DNA of 64,000 nt. It comes from Vandiemenella viatica. Its lineage: Eukaryota > Arthropoda > Insecta > Orthoptera > Morabidae. Every line of letters begins with the position of its first letter. The first letter of the stretch is position 1. Below the pieces are notes generated by a model. The model was not told where the DNA came from and did not search any database. It saw only the letters and a program-made list of their open reading frames with translations. The stretch is from the NCBI GenBank assembly GCA_031002005.1, contig CM061920.1:118348095-118412094 (forward strand). The letters run 5' to 3'. The position numbers and the translations under genes are program-made. Below are positions 32,386 to 42,860 of the stretch, in pieces.

Positions 32386-33160
32386 CTAGAGTAGAGGTTC
32401 CCAAAGCTTTTGTTACCATGGCCCGCCTCTATCGAAAAAGTTTCCACGCCCCCCCCCCCCCCCCTTCCGTCGAAAGACCGCTCCATCCGCCACAATTGCA
32501 TTATTAAAAAGGCAGAAAATCAAGTATGAAATCGAATATATTTTATTTTAATGCTTATTAAATTACAATTTTTAGTTTTCTTAAAAAAGATAAACTTTAG
32601 AATTTACTGAAAGAAGTAACAAAAAACGAATCAGTGGGAAGAATTAGCTTGCATTTCTTTTTAGAAGATACCCTATTCTTAGTTAGCTATTAGAAAGTGC
32701 ACAGCGTAAATCATTGGCAATATCGAGTTTGCTGCGATAGCTTGTTTTTATTCCAACAATAGTTGAAATCTTGAAACAGGTGATTATAATCGCAGCGTTT
32801 GCTGTGATATGCTGGGGTATACTTTCTAATACTTGACCCGAAACGTTCATTTATCTCTTTTATTAAATTCGTATTTCGCAGCAGCATCAAAAAAAAAATT
32901 TTTTTTAGAACTTTCTCTTGAAGTACTATATCGAGAAATTACAGGGCTATAGCTATATTTTACTTTTCAGAGTCTCAACTCATCGGTACTAACAATGATG
33001 TCTCAGAGGAAACTCGTTAAGTATGTGGTGTTCGAATGAAATTTTCCAGTTCCAAGAGGCGTTGAAGGAGACAGTACGTCCAACGGTGAAGAGCTAGGTT
33101 AAGCTACCTTGCTCTCCGCGACCCCTTGACATGTTATCACGCCCCCCCCCCTCCCCCAAT
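32386..33160. repeat. Degenerate hAT-like MITE with poly-C tracts
   Basis: TAGAGGTTCCCAAAGCTTTTG at 32394 resembles the NAGNGGTTCYCAAA ends of hAT MITEs, and is followed by a 16-C run. A similar CCGCGACCCCTTG...CACGCCCCCCCCC block lies at 33116-33155. A matching second inverted end was not found. Confidence 0.4.
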
Positions 33161-33740
33161 CCCCATACTCTACACTTTGTGCTGTCTTTGTCTAGTGTTT
33201 TTGTATTTTTTTTTAAACTGGATTTCAGATAATTTTTTCCTATATCTTAAAAAGACCAGGTGAATCTGACAGCTGTCTCACTAGAGAAATTGTTAAATAT
33301 GTTTATGATGATTGTTGCCTTTAGTGCTGTACACTAGTCAGATTTCTATTGATCCCATTACAAATCGTCGTTGACCTAAATGCTGAACCCTTTAATAATA
33401 TGACATTACACTCCTGAGCTCCCATTAGTTTATTTGATGATAATATATCTTCTTTTCGTTTCTCTGAAATTGTCTTATGGTTGTACATGCCGTATCTACC
33501 CCACAATCATTTTATCTTTACCTTATCAAACTTCTGTGTTTTTAAAAGTATGTTTATATAATGTACACGACTTGTTAGAGAGAGTTACGAAGTATCATGA
33601 GATTCGTCGTTGTACAAAAATTCAAGTATATACTACACTGCCAAATTTAGTGTGTTGAGCGTTATTTCAGTTTCCAAAGATGGTGAAAAAATATGTGAAT
33701 TGCTATTATTTACGTTACATCAAGGGAACAATTTAAATTT
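33161..33740. other. No gene recognised
   Basis: AT-rich spacer before the plus-strand LINE remnant. Confidence 0.45.
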
Positions 33741-34430
33741 ACGCGCTGCAGGTACGTGTTGGCCACCGGAAATATGTCGAATACGCAAGTGGTGAGATGC
33801 TGTGCAGGTGTCTTAAAAAATGAGCAGACTAAAAAATTTAAAACAGGTACGGAGAATATAACGAACGAATTAACATCATTAATAAAACATAACGGAGCCG
33901 ATGTGGATGATATCACTATAGATATACTAAAGATATGTGTAATCGGCGTTTTACCTTCCTTTGTAATATTATTTAGGTTCAGTCTGGGGACTTGCTGCTT
34001 ACCAGAGGAGGGGAAAAGTGCGGTAGCTGTGCTGGACCATAGAGGAGGGGTTGAACATTACTTCAGTAATAGGGGAGATTGATACGCAACCTCATCAGAA
34101 ATGTCTTGAAGAAACTGTTTTACAAATCGGCAACATGGTTTTATGAAAGGACATTCTGTTAATGTGATTATTGGGATTTTGCAAGATATTTCGGATGAAA
34201 TAGACAAGGAAGGTCATGTTGTTAGTGTAACAAGAGATTCTTGCAAGGTATTTTAAAGAGTGAGGTATAAAATTGTTTTGAATAAGGTGAAAACCACTGG
34301 CGTGAGTGAAATAGTGACTTGTTGGACAGAGGACTTCTTAGAAGATAGAAAGAAAACAATTGATTGAGAAATGCAGTATCAGCGAAAACAACAAGAATCA
34401 AGACAAACGACAGCACATTGTTAAAAAAAC
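33741..34430 (+). pseudogene. LINE reverse transcriptase remnant
   Basis: Plus-strand pieces in shifting frames: HNGADVDDITIDILKI and CCLPEEGKSAVAV (RT lead-in), GFMKGHSVNVIIGILQDIS and a VSV-x-DSCKVF/RVRYKIVLNKV block corresponding to motif A and the following helix. At least three frameshifts; the catalytic YADD region is missing. Same broad CR1/Jockey type as the copies at 315 and 14541. Confidence 0.7.
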
Positions 34431-34559
34431 GTCAGGGCCGGGGCAGCGGTTGGTTAAATAATATTTCATTATGATGGATTTTACGCCCCGGTGGTAATTT
34501 CCCTACATACCACACTTTCCTGTACCCGCCTACTTTTTCCCTTTACAATTTTATTTTTT

Positions 34560-34783
34560 TATTTTTTTATATTATTTTTTTTGGGGGGGGGGAAATTATT
34601 CATCATTTCCCTTAGTAATTTATTCCAATCCCTGACCCATTTATCTATAAAATAGTATTTTTCCATTCCCTTATGCCTGAAATCCTTCCATGCATTACTC
34701 TTAATTCTTCCATCAGTAGTTTTTCCATCAGTAATTCTTCCATCAGTGTCACTAATATATTGCTTGTACAATCCCATGACTTT
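34560..34783 (-). pseudogene. Old LINE remnant, C-terminal part (continues at 38037)
   Basis: On the minus strand reads KKVMGLYKQY, then RIKSNAWKDFRHKGM and DKWVRDWNKL, the usual C-terminus of CR1-like RT proteins. The N-terminal side continues across the nested LINE at 38037 as LLEERRSV. Confidence 0.75.
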
Positions 34784-35106
34784 CTTAACCTTCCTCCCCG
34801 CAGAGGTCTGGTACGCAAGTACCAGTACGGGTTTGGCGAACCCGCGGTGCCCGAGCTGGAAACTTGTGAGCGCCGAAAGTTTCCCACACTGTAAACTCCT
34901 ACCATGCTTCAAAACCACCGTAGGGCGTGGCGGTGGAACGTTGTGTGCCTTAGGAGAACGGGGTTCTTGGCTTAATCGCCCGGAACGCGAGGACATACAA
35001 ACCTCTATAAAAAAACCTCAACCTCAAGGTGAGTAACGTGCCGAGGAGGTGGATGGGTGGTGAGGCAAACCACCCGCTAGCGTACAACCTCAGGGGCACC
35101 TGCCGC

Positions 35107-35287
35107 CAGGGTCGGTGTTAGGGGGAGGGGGGGTGTAAGCGGGTAAAATGTACCCGCCCGGCTGATTTGGGGGGGGGGGGGGGTGGAGCCCGATCACCGG
35201 CTGTTGGGTCCGCCCGCTCGACAGGTTGTAAAGCTAAAAAAAAAAAAATCCCCAACTGGTTACCCCGGGCTCCAAGCGCCGGCCCTG
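35107..35287. mobile_element. hAT-type MITE, 181 bp, inside the LINE 5' region
   Basis: Ends CAGGGTCGGTGTTAGG and, reverse complemented, CAGGGCCGGCGCTTGG. The 8-bp flanks CCTGCCGC (35099-35106) and CCTGTCGC (35288-35295) agree at 7 of 8. Internal 15-G and 13-A runs; no coding. A third level of nesting. Confidence 0.8.
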
Positions 35288-35639
35288 CCTGTCGCGCCCC
35301 TGTTGTATTGGGCATGGTGGCGTGATGCGGGGGCTCCACGTCACTCGACATGTAGTTCCTCAGAATTCGTGGGACAAAATTCCAAGAAATACAAAATCTT
35401 TACTTTCTTCCACCTCCTGCAGCTTGGGCATGCCGCAGGGTAAATGTCACTCAAACGCCCAAAGAAGTGGTGATAAGCGGGCGTGGGTCGAAAGACCTCC
35501 TGAGGCAGAGAATAGTAACCGGAAGGGTCATCTTATCGATGATGCCTTTATAATAATGGCAAGAAAGGAGGGATCCTTTGAAAAGGTCTCTCTTTTCTAT
35601 ATATAAAAGTGACTAGAAGGAATTGTTAGAACATTAAAA

Positions 35640-36780
35640 AGTGTGAAAAGGCTGAGGAGCGGGACACTGCTTTCAAAAACCTCTACCTATAAGCTGGCTG
35701 TCTTACTCCATAAAACTCTAAATAGCAGCAAAGGCGTGGTCACCAGCCGAAACTTGATCGATATAGAAACTGAGGAACTTCTTAAGGAGTAGGGATCAGA
35801 GAATGTCTTCGAGGTTCTTCAGATCACACCAAGGGTTAGTATCAGTCTTGAGAAGACTGCCACATTCATCCTGACGTTCGACACTCCGATGTTGCCGAAA
35901 GCCATCAAGGCTGGATATTTAAATCTGAACGTTCGTCCGTATGTACTGGAGCCCCATGCGCTGCTTCAAGTGCCAGAGGTTCGGGCAAACGCGGGTGCAC
36001 TGCAAAGGTAACCCCACCTGTGGGAAATGTGGAAAGAAATCACATGAACCGGGTGCCGTTTGCACCCTCCCACAAGTGTGTGTGTAAACTGATCTGGGCC
36101 ACAAGGAGTGTCGGGTGTACCTGGAAGAAAAAAAGATGCAGGAGCTGAAAACGAAAGAGCGGTTATCGTATGGCCATGGGAGTGCTATAAGGCCCTAGCA
36201 CCACCCGTCTTCGCAACCAGTTTCGCGAAAACGTTGTCAGCTCCCGTCAGGAAACAAAGTGCTGCTACGCAGACGTCCGTTGCAGACATGGGCACAAGCC
36301 CAATGTGCACATGTTAGTCCAAATGTGGCGCCACATCCATCAAGGTCTTAACACCAAGGATCGCGAACGTCGGTAGCAATACTTCTGCAACCCCCCCGAC
36401 CACTACGACAGCAGCATTTCCACCAGCAGAAGCACAGCAATCCGCTATTATAGTTACAGCCGCGGTTCCCTCTGATAAAGTAGGTGCAGCAACTAGTAGC
36501 GGATGGCAAACACTGCAGAAGGTTCGGGGTAGAAATTTAAACACACGGATGCCACTAAGTTAGTGAAGTCCCCTTCCTCTTCTCCTCCCAGATATCCAAC
36601 GGGTAAGGAGAAGAGGGGGAGAACGCCTCAGAGGAAGAAGGAGCCTCGAGGTCTTTACTGAATCAGAAGTGTCTTCAGAGCCTGAAGACACCGAAATGCT
36701 GGTGGAGGAACCTCGTCCCATTCCTGAGCAGTCACTGGACGACGACCCACCCAACCCGGAGCGGGTGAGGTTGAATAGGT
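35640..36780 (+). pseudogene. LINE ORF1 (Gag-like) remnant
   Basis: Frames read TFILTFDTPMLPKAIKAGY, then MRCFKCQRFGQTRVHC and CGKCGKKSHEPGAVC, two CCHC knuckles, and a third decayed one near 36085. Serine/proline-rich C-terminus follows with frameshifts (36310-36560) and ends near 36780 just before the ORF2 start. Several stops. Confidence 0.75.
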
Positions 36781-36786
36781 GAGATG

Positions 36787-37345
36787 GCTCCCACACTACA
36801 ATGGAACGTAAATGGCTACCAGGCCCACAAAGAGGAAGTAGAACTCTTAGCACGGTCTAAACACCTGTGTTTGTGTGCAAGACACATTTTAGACCACCAC
36901 ATCAACCGGTGCTAAGAGGATACGACCTGTACACTAAAGACGATACCGAGGGTGATCGAGCGAAGGGGGGAGTGGCGGTGCTTGTCCTAAACATCGTCCA
37001 TACTGAACCCGTTGCTCTCACCTCCTCGTTACAAGAAGCAGTGGTGAAAATACACTGCCTAGTTCAACTGACCGTATGCTCTTTCTATCTGCCACCCAGT
37101 CTGTTGCCTACGACGACCTGGTTGGCATTATACGACAACTCCGGCCCTTTCTCCTTTTGGGGGATTTTGCGTTGTGGGGTCCCACCTCCGACTGCCCCAG
37201 CGGCCGAGTGGTTGGTAGATTGATAGAGCAAGAGGAAATTTGCATCCTGAACACAGGGCAAATGACTCATTTCGCCACTACTTTCGGTACGTCTTCTGCC
37301 ATTGACCTTTCATTGTGCTCCCCTCAATTGCTGACTCCGTGCACT
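36787..37345 (+). pseudogene. LINE ORF2 endonuclease remnant
   Basis: Starts TLQWNVNGYQAHKEE, then THFRPPHQPVLRGYDLY, DRAKGGVAVLV, and after a shift LLLGDFALWGP (in place of GDFNAHH) and TSSAIDLSLCSP. It is the N-terminal two-thirds of a Jockey-type endonuclease and breaks off before the SDH motif, where the deletion joins it to the C-terminal knuckle region. Confidence 0.78.
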
Positions 37346-37572
37346 GGGAGGTGGATCGCGACCTTACTCGCCTCCGCATGAGGCACTGCCCTCTGACACA
37401 TGGTTTTCCTTCTCCGCTGAAAAGACCCACCGGAATGTGATGCTTGTGGCGTGCCTTTCACAGTGCGCCACATTTTAACTGATTGTGTACTGTTTTTAAA
37501 CTTAAGGGCAGATGTTGGTCTTGCCAACGATCTGACCCTTATTTTAAACAATGACAATGTGGTGAAGTTTTA
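37346..37572 (+). pseudogene. LINE ORF2 C-terminal fragment
   Basis: Reads PPECDACGVPFTVRHILTDC, a conserved CxxC-H-C knuckle at the end of Jockey ORF2 proteins, followed by the stop at 37570. Immediately follows the endonuclease because the RT was deleted. Confidence 0.75.
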
Positions 37573-38036
37573 AAAAAAATTAATTTGGCCGGTCTGGCCC
37601 CTAAAACTTTTGGCAGGTCGACCTAGGTTTTATAACGGATTGGTGGTCTCTCTGCAACCACCAATCCATTTTAACTTATTTTTGCTGAGTTTGACACTTT
37701 ACAGTCTGCCAGTTTGTTGTTTTAATGTTTTGTTAAGCTGGTTGGCCAGTTTGCAGCCAACCAGCCAGTATTTACAAATTTGGTTATTTATGGCTAGTTT
37801 ACAGTCATTGTTTTAGTGACCTATTTTTCTTTATTTCGCCGTCCGCATGGCCGACCTCTTTACAGTCGGTCATGCGAGAGGAATTTTAGTGTTTTACTCT
37901 GCTGTCTGTGCCAAGCAGACGGTAGTTGATTTACATTTTAAACCACATTGTCATTAAATGTTTTAGTCAGGGCGCTAATCACCTAGCTGTCGACGCGTCC
38001 TAAAGCCCAAAAAAAAAAACAACAACTTAACGCTTC

Positions 38037-38900
38037 TTCTTTCCTCCAATAAATCCCATTCCAGCTCCTTTATCACATCAGTAATTTCGGTAATTTTCGC
38101 ATACAGTTCTAGCTGCCCTCCTTTGCATCCTCTCCAACTCATGTATTTTATATCATAAATGTGGGTAACATACTACATCACCATATTCATACAATGGTCT
38201 GACCAACGTTTTTCAATCCAATGATTTTTACTTTATTCAGCACCATTTTATGACGTATTCTGTTAAATACCTTGGAAAGATCCAGTGCTACTTTAGCAAC
38301 TTGGCCTCACTTGTCCATTTAATCCGAAATTCTTGCATATAGCCCAATAACTGAGATTCACATGAACATCCTTGCCTAAATTTATTTTAATTTGCAAACC
38401 AGTTTCTTTTGTAACGGGCTTTTGTGTTATCATTGCATATGAATCTATCTATCAATACCTACTGCTGGTGTCAAACTAATAGGCCTGAATTTGAAATACC
38501 TTTTGCTGCCCCTCCCTTAGAGATCGGTACTTCTATCCCATTTTTCCAATTCGCTGGTAATCAGAAAGTCTCCAGACACAATTTAAATGTCGTATCCCGT
38601 TGTCTTTAACATATTTTGCAATAATATCGTCTTCATCGTCCCTTTTATGCTTTTTTTTAGCATTTTTATTCCCTTAATAATATTCTAAGGATAAGTTTTA
38701 AATTCTCCAGCCTGCTCATTTCTTCATATGTGGAGAAGCTCCTACTCTGATTTACATCATACTCCCTGAAGGCCTCATAAAATCGATCACTTAATATCTC
38801 TCCCTTTTTAAATTCCTCAATAATTTTTTCTCCATCTTTATCTACAATTGTCTGAATACTTTCCGTTCCCCTCAGTTTTCTCATGGAGCAGCTTTCTTCA
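38037..38900 (-). pseudogene. Old CR1-like LINE remnant, RT part
   Basis: On the minus strand pieces match CR1-type RT: a GKMG...EGQQKVFQI lead-in (near 38530), the post-RT YEYGDVVCYPH and RMQRRAAR-like region in changing frames (38190-38120) and LEWDLLEERRSV at the edge of the nested LINE. Heavily mutated and the oldest element locally. Confidence 0.65.
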
Positions 38901-40038
38901 TAAATTTAGCTTCCATCTTTGGTGGTTTTAATTCCGTGTTTAGTTATGTGAGACTGTAGGTTTTCTCGGCGCTGAATGTGTCTAGCCGAGTTAGTCCATC
39001 GATAAACACGACGTTTCGGCGGTCATAAACTCTGTCGTCGTTGTCAAGTATCCGTGTTTAGCTGTTTAAACTGTTTCCTGCTATCTATCTGTCTCTTAAC
39101 ACGAGCTTCTTTAGCCTCCTTATCTCCCTCAGATTGCGTAATTTCCTTTATTTTCTGTTTTGAAATAAAGATTTCTTCCCCCTTATTATCTTCCTGAACT
39201 GTTTCCACTTCGACCCCACTGTACTTGTGCCTTTGTCGCAAGACATGTGTTGTGGTTGCCTTTAACTGTCTTTTCTTCAGTTCAGGGCTTTTGTGTGACT
39301 AAACAATGTTCTGAATAAGTTAAACTGTTCTTTCAACACTAGATTGCAACTAACAGGTTTCGTTTCTGGTTTAATTACGGCCGCCACTTCCACACAGGAA
39401 GAAATGACAGGATGAAAGTTCACAGTGGATGCTCAGTACTATTAACTCTATTAACTTCATCAGGCTCACTGTATGGTTTATTCAAGACGAAATGTCAAAT
39501 AAAAAAGTAATAATTTTTAAAAAATGCTCAGTACTATTAAATAATGACACTGATAGTTAAAGTTCACTAAGTCACTAAATACTTGTGTTACATCTCTTGA
39601 CGGCATTAGCGGTGTAGCTGAACTTTATTTTTTTCGTTTTTAACCAAGAAATCTCATTATTTTGAATGTTTTGTTTTGATTTACAAGCAAATCTGCTTTC
39701 TTATTAATTAAGGGAAAATGATTTGATCTTATGTCTGCATATCTGTATAATCTTGTTTCCAGGACATAGGCACATATCTGCTTATCTGCTAATATATAAA
39801 CCTATCACAAATTTTGTACCCTGTTGCGCCCCTGTGTATTTTATATATCCTTACGTCTTAAGAAACAGTTGATACATGCTGCAAAATCTATGAGGTATTT
39901 ATTATCAGTTGAAATTCAGCACTCTCTCCGTTTATTCACAACACATCTCTAACTGCTGTTTTTCCCGTTCTCATTCAAATTTCCTATAATTGTGAAATTG
40001 TTATTTTTATAAATTTTATTCGCATTGTCTGGACCTTT
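38901..40038. other. No gene recognised apart from the relic at 38955
   Basis: 39044-39241 (minus) is a charged chance frame. The rest is AT-rich non-coding sequence. Confidence 0.45.
38955..39058 (-). repeat. Solo Penelope-type terminal fragment (hammerhead-like relic)
   Basis: On the minus strand, GACCGCCGAAACGTC..., formally GCCGAAACGTCGTG preceded by TTGACAACGACGAC, and ending with CGCCGAGAAAAC. It is closely similar to the two inverted copies at 58941-59155. The GAAAC half of a hammerhead core is present but the CTGATGA half is decayed. Confidence 0.55.
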
Positions 40039-41972
40039 TTTTTTATTTATTTATTTATGTTGGCTTTTGGCCTGGTCGGCCATACTGCCAGGTTCTTTAC
40101 ATTTAATTTTACATTGGTTTATGTTTAATGTTTCAGTTAAATTACAATTTCTTAACCTTTATTTTACAATGGTTCATAAGTCCCATGTGAGATGGGTTAC
40201 AATTTCTTTATAAAATATATCAAGTTATTGACTTTTCAATTGCACCGTGTGAGTCGTCGCCAAAAGCCCAGGGACCGCTTTTTGTATCTTTCCACCACAA
40301 TTGAATATTCATGAAATAGTTCCTGTGATTGCCTTATCTATTTGGATCCTTTGGTGTGAATAATGTTGCGTACTTGTATTTGTAACTATTCTCATTGGGT
40401 ATTGCTTTAGTGTGTATGTTCTAGATAATGTGGAGTATTTTTGAAGGGTTAGTGTATCTGCTTAGTTTATGACTGTTGGTCTAGGATTGGCTGGTCCGCT
40501 TTGTCTTATATTTGAATATTTCCTTCTTTAAAAAAGGACATTATGGTTCTGTATATTGAGTGGTTGTTGGAAGAGAGTAGGATGGCTAAATTAGTTGGGA
40601 AGGGGATCTTGCACCTTGTGAGTTCCTTCAGCATTTTGTTTTGGATGTTGGTGTATTTTTTGCAGGAGAATAACAGGTGGTTGATGTCCCCTATTGCTCG
40701 GTCGGCACAGTCACATCGGGGGCTATCTCTTAGTCCTATCCGGTTCAAGTGGCTAGGAAAGTTGCCGTGGTGGAATCTGCTTCTGATTATATTAATTAAG
40801 TGGCGTCTGTTAATTTTCCAGCTGTAGAACCAGGGTTTGGAAGGAATATATGGTTGGATGTGTCCGTAGAAGGATCCTTTGTGGTGAATCGTATTGTTCC
40901 AATCAGTTTGCCATCTATTTGCTCGCTGTTTAATATCTTGTGCATATGCTGATGGGGGTAGTAGTAGTTCTTTTCTTTGTCCATCTGAGATGGCTTTCTT
41001 GGCTAGAGTGTCCGCGATTTCATTGAACTTAATCCCGTTATGAGAGGGAACCCATACTAAACTTGTTGTGATGCCTATGTTGTTACTTATGTGTATTTCA
41101 TTTAGTATTTCTATTAGTAGTGGCGCCATCCTATAATTCCACTTTGGTTCTGCTATGCTCCTGATGACGCTCAAGGAGTCGGCTATTATGACCACCTTCT
41201 TAGGTCTTCTGGTCCGGCCGTATCTTACAGCTTCTAATATCGCTTCCGCTTCTGCCAAATATATTGTAGTTTGCGGTGGTAAGGAGTATAGGGCTTTGTA
41301 CTGAGTTTTGGGGCAATATAGTGCACTGCCGACTCGTTCTCCTGTATTATTTTTTGATCCATCTGTGTATATATGGATTGAATTTAGGTCTTGGCTGGCG
41401 AGCAGGGCGTTCAGGGCATAGTTGGCGTTGGTGCCCGGCGTGTGTTCCAAATACTTTACTTGTATGTCTAGACTTCGGAGCTGGTAAGGAGCTTGGAATA
41501 TCGGGTGTGTGGAAAACTTCGTTATGTTAACGCTCCTTTCCTCCCACGTATTATACATGTTAAGTAGAAGAATGTTGCTTGGCGCGCCAGACTGTTTATT
41601 TCCTTTATTTCGTTTACAGTGTTTGAGGTTATCTAACCGTTCCTTTAGTGGGTGTGTGGTGTTGCTAAGTTTTTCGATTATAAACTTCTCTGTAAGTAGT
41701 TGTCTTCTTATGTTGAGAGGCATTTCGCCTGCTTCCACAAGTAAGGCGTTGGTTGGTGTAGATTTGAATGCTCCTAAACATGTTCTGAGGCAGCGATGCT
41801 GCAGGGAATCTAATTTCCGCAATGCGTCTTTTGTGGCGTTGGCGTAAAAGACGCTGCCATAGTCTATGATGGATCTAATCATTGATTTGTATAGGAGCAG
41901 AAGTGCGTTGGGGTGGGATCCCCATCTCGCTCCGGCCACTGCTCTTAGGATGTGGACCTTGTTCTTGAGCAT
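40039..41972 (-). mobile_element. 5'-truncated I/Jockey-type LINE, RT end plus RNase H, with 3' UTR
   Basis: The 3' end on the minus strand is CCAACATAAATAAATAAATAAAAAAAA near 40039-40058, i.e. an AAAT/poly(A) tail; the 3' UTR includes CTGGCAGTATGGCCGACC. The coding part is one open frame (41972-40506). The 5' cut at about 41972 is typical of incomplete reverse transcription. Confidence 0.85.
40506..41972 (-). CDS. LINE ORF2 C-terminal 488 aa with RNase H domain
   Basis: The first 60 residues are the end of the RT thumb (YKSMIRSIIDYGSVFYANAT, LDSLQHRCLR). Residues about 198-330 form an RNase H domain: IYTDGSK (D204), EAEAILEAV (E about 243), ADSLSVI (D265) and WVPSHNGIKFNEIADTLAKKA (D321), so all four catalytic acids are kept. 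A C-terminal knuckle C420-x-C422, H432, C437 follows. The frame is intact to its stop, suggesting a fairly recent copy, but without endonuclease and RT core it cannot be autonomous. Confidence 0.88.
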   Translation of the reverse strand: MLKNKVHILRAVAGARWGSHPNALLLLYKSMIRSIIDYGSVFYANATKDALRKLDSLQHRCLRTCLGAFKSTPTNALLVEAGEMPLNIRRQLLTEKFIIEKLSNTTHPLKERLDNLKHCKRNKGNKQSGAPSNILLLNMYNTWEERSVNITKFSTHPIFQAPYQLRSLDIQVKYLEHTPGTNANYALNALLASQDLNSIHIYTDGSKNNTGERVGSALYCPKTQYKALYSLPPQTTIYLAEAEAILEAVRYGRTRRPKKVVIIADSLSVIRSIAEPKWNYRMAPLLIEILNEIHISNNIGITTSLVWVPSHNGIKFNEIADTLAKKAISDGQRKELLLPPSAYAQDIKQRANRWQTDWNNTIHHKGSFYGHIQPYIPSKPWFYSWKINRRHLINIIRSRFHHGNFPSHLNRIGLRDSPRCDCADRAIGDINHLLFSCKKYTNIQNKMLKELTRCKIPFPTNLAILLSSNNHSIYRTIMSFFKEGNIQI

Positions 41973-41989
41973 AAATTCTCACCATTGTT

Positions 41990-42465
41990 ATAAAACCTAG
42001 TATGGATTCGTGTATAGTTCATATTCCGAATAAAGCATTAATGCAACTGTAGCTCTAAGTTTTTTATTTTTCCATTCATTCTTTATCATTATTGCGACAT
42101 CTGCATATGATCTTTTAGTTTGATGCAGCAAATTATAGAACATGTAATAGTTCTGTGATTCTTCACATCCTCGTAGTTTTTTTTCTTTCTCCCTGTTATT
42201 ACTGCTATGTTAGTTTGGTATGTTTTTAATTCTTCGTATATCGTGAGAGATAGAAAGGAAATAAAATAACAGCCGGTTACGTGTTTCCATTTTTTTTTTT
42301 TTTCATGTTGTGATATTATCTCGCCTTTTAATTCTGACATGATCGATTTTATGAGTAAATCAAGACTTACAAAGCCAAAACTAAATGTATTACGTAAAAA
42401 CATTTAGGAATTGTTCTTACTCACTATCTGGTTTCCGTTCACTTTTCCTTCCCTCAACTGAAAAG
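41990..42465. other. No gene recognised
   Basis: AT-rich spacer with a poly-T run near 42290. Confidence 0.5.
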
Positions 42466-42860
42466 TGATACACCAACACAATACGTCTTTGGCAGAAATA
42501 TGAAAGACCGCAGGTCGACCACTATCAACCACCATATCTCCTACACCCTCATAGCAACCGACATCTAACAACCATTGTGCACGACAGGAGACACGATTCT
42601 ACTACCACACACAAACACCAATGGTCTATGCTATGTAGTTGTGGCAGGAAAGAGAAGTATAAGGAGACACAAATTTTTGGTCGAAATGTGAAAACGCCCT
42701 GCATTGACCAACTTTAATCATCATATCTCCCACATCCCAACAGCTATCGGCATTCGGCCAACGTTGTGCACGACAGGAAACTCCATGCTACTTCCACACA
42801 CAAACACCAGTGATCTGTGCTAGGTAGTGGTGGCTGAAAAGTGAAATATAGGAAAACACA
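42466..42860 (+). repeat. Tandem duplication, period 188 bp
   Basis: Two diverged units share CATATCTCC, GTGCACGACAGGA (42577 and 42765), CACACACAAACACCA and TAGGTAGT/TATGTAGT blocks in the same order. Satellite-like; no coding. Confidence 0.82.

Larger units (their letters stand above)
34794..38025 (+). mobile_element. RT-deleted Jockey-type LINE with TSD, nested in an older LINE
   Basis: The insert is bounded by CTTAACCTTC (34784-34793) and CTTAACGCTTC (38026-38036), which carry codons of the interrupted minus-strand LINE and rejoin it in frame (LLEERRSV to KKVMGLYK). It has a GC-rich 5' region, an ORF1 remnant with zinc knuckles (about 35640-36780), the endonuclease start (36787-37345) and then directly the ORF2 C-terminus with its CCHC-like knuckle (37380-37570), a 3' UTR and a poly(A) at 38009. 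The whole RT is absent. A 181-bp hAT MITE lies in its 5' region. Non-autonomous. Confidence 0.82.

Noticed and set aside
34559..34996. 145-codon minus-strand ORF as one gene
   Set aside because: It is a chance fusion of the old LINE C-terminus with antisense of the nested LINE 5' end across the insertion border at 34784-34793.
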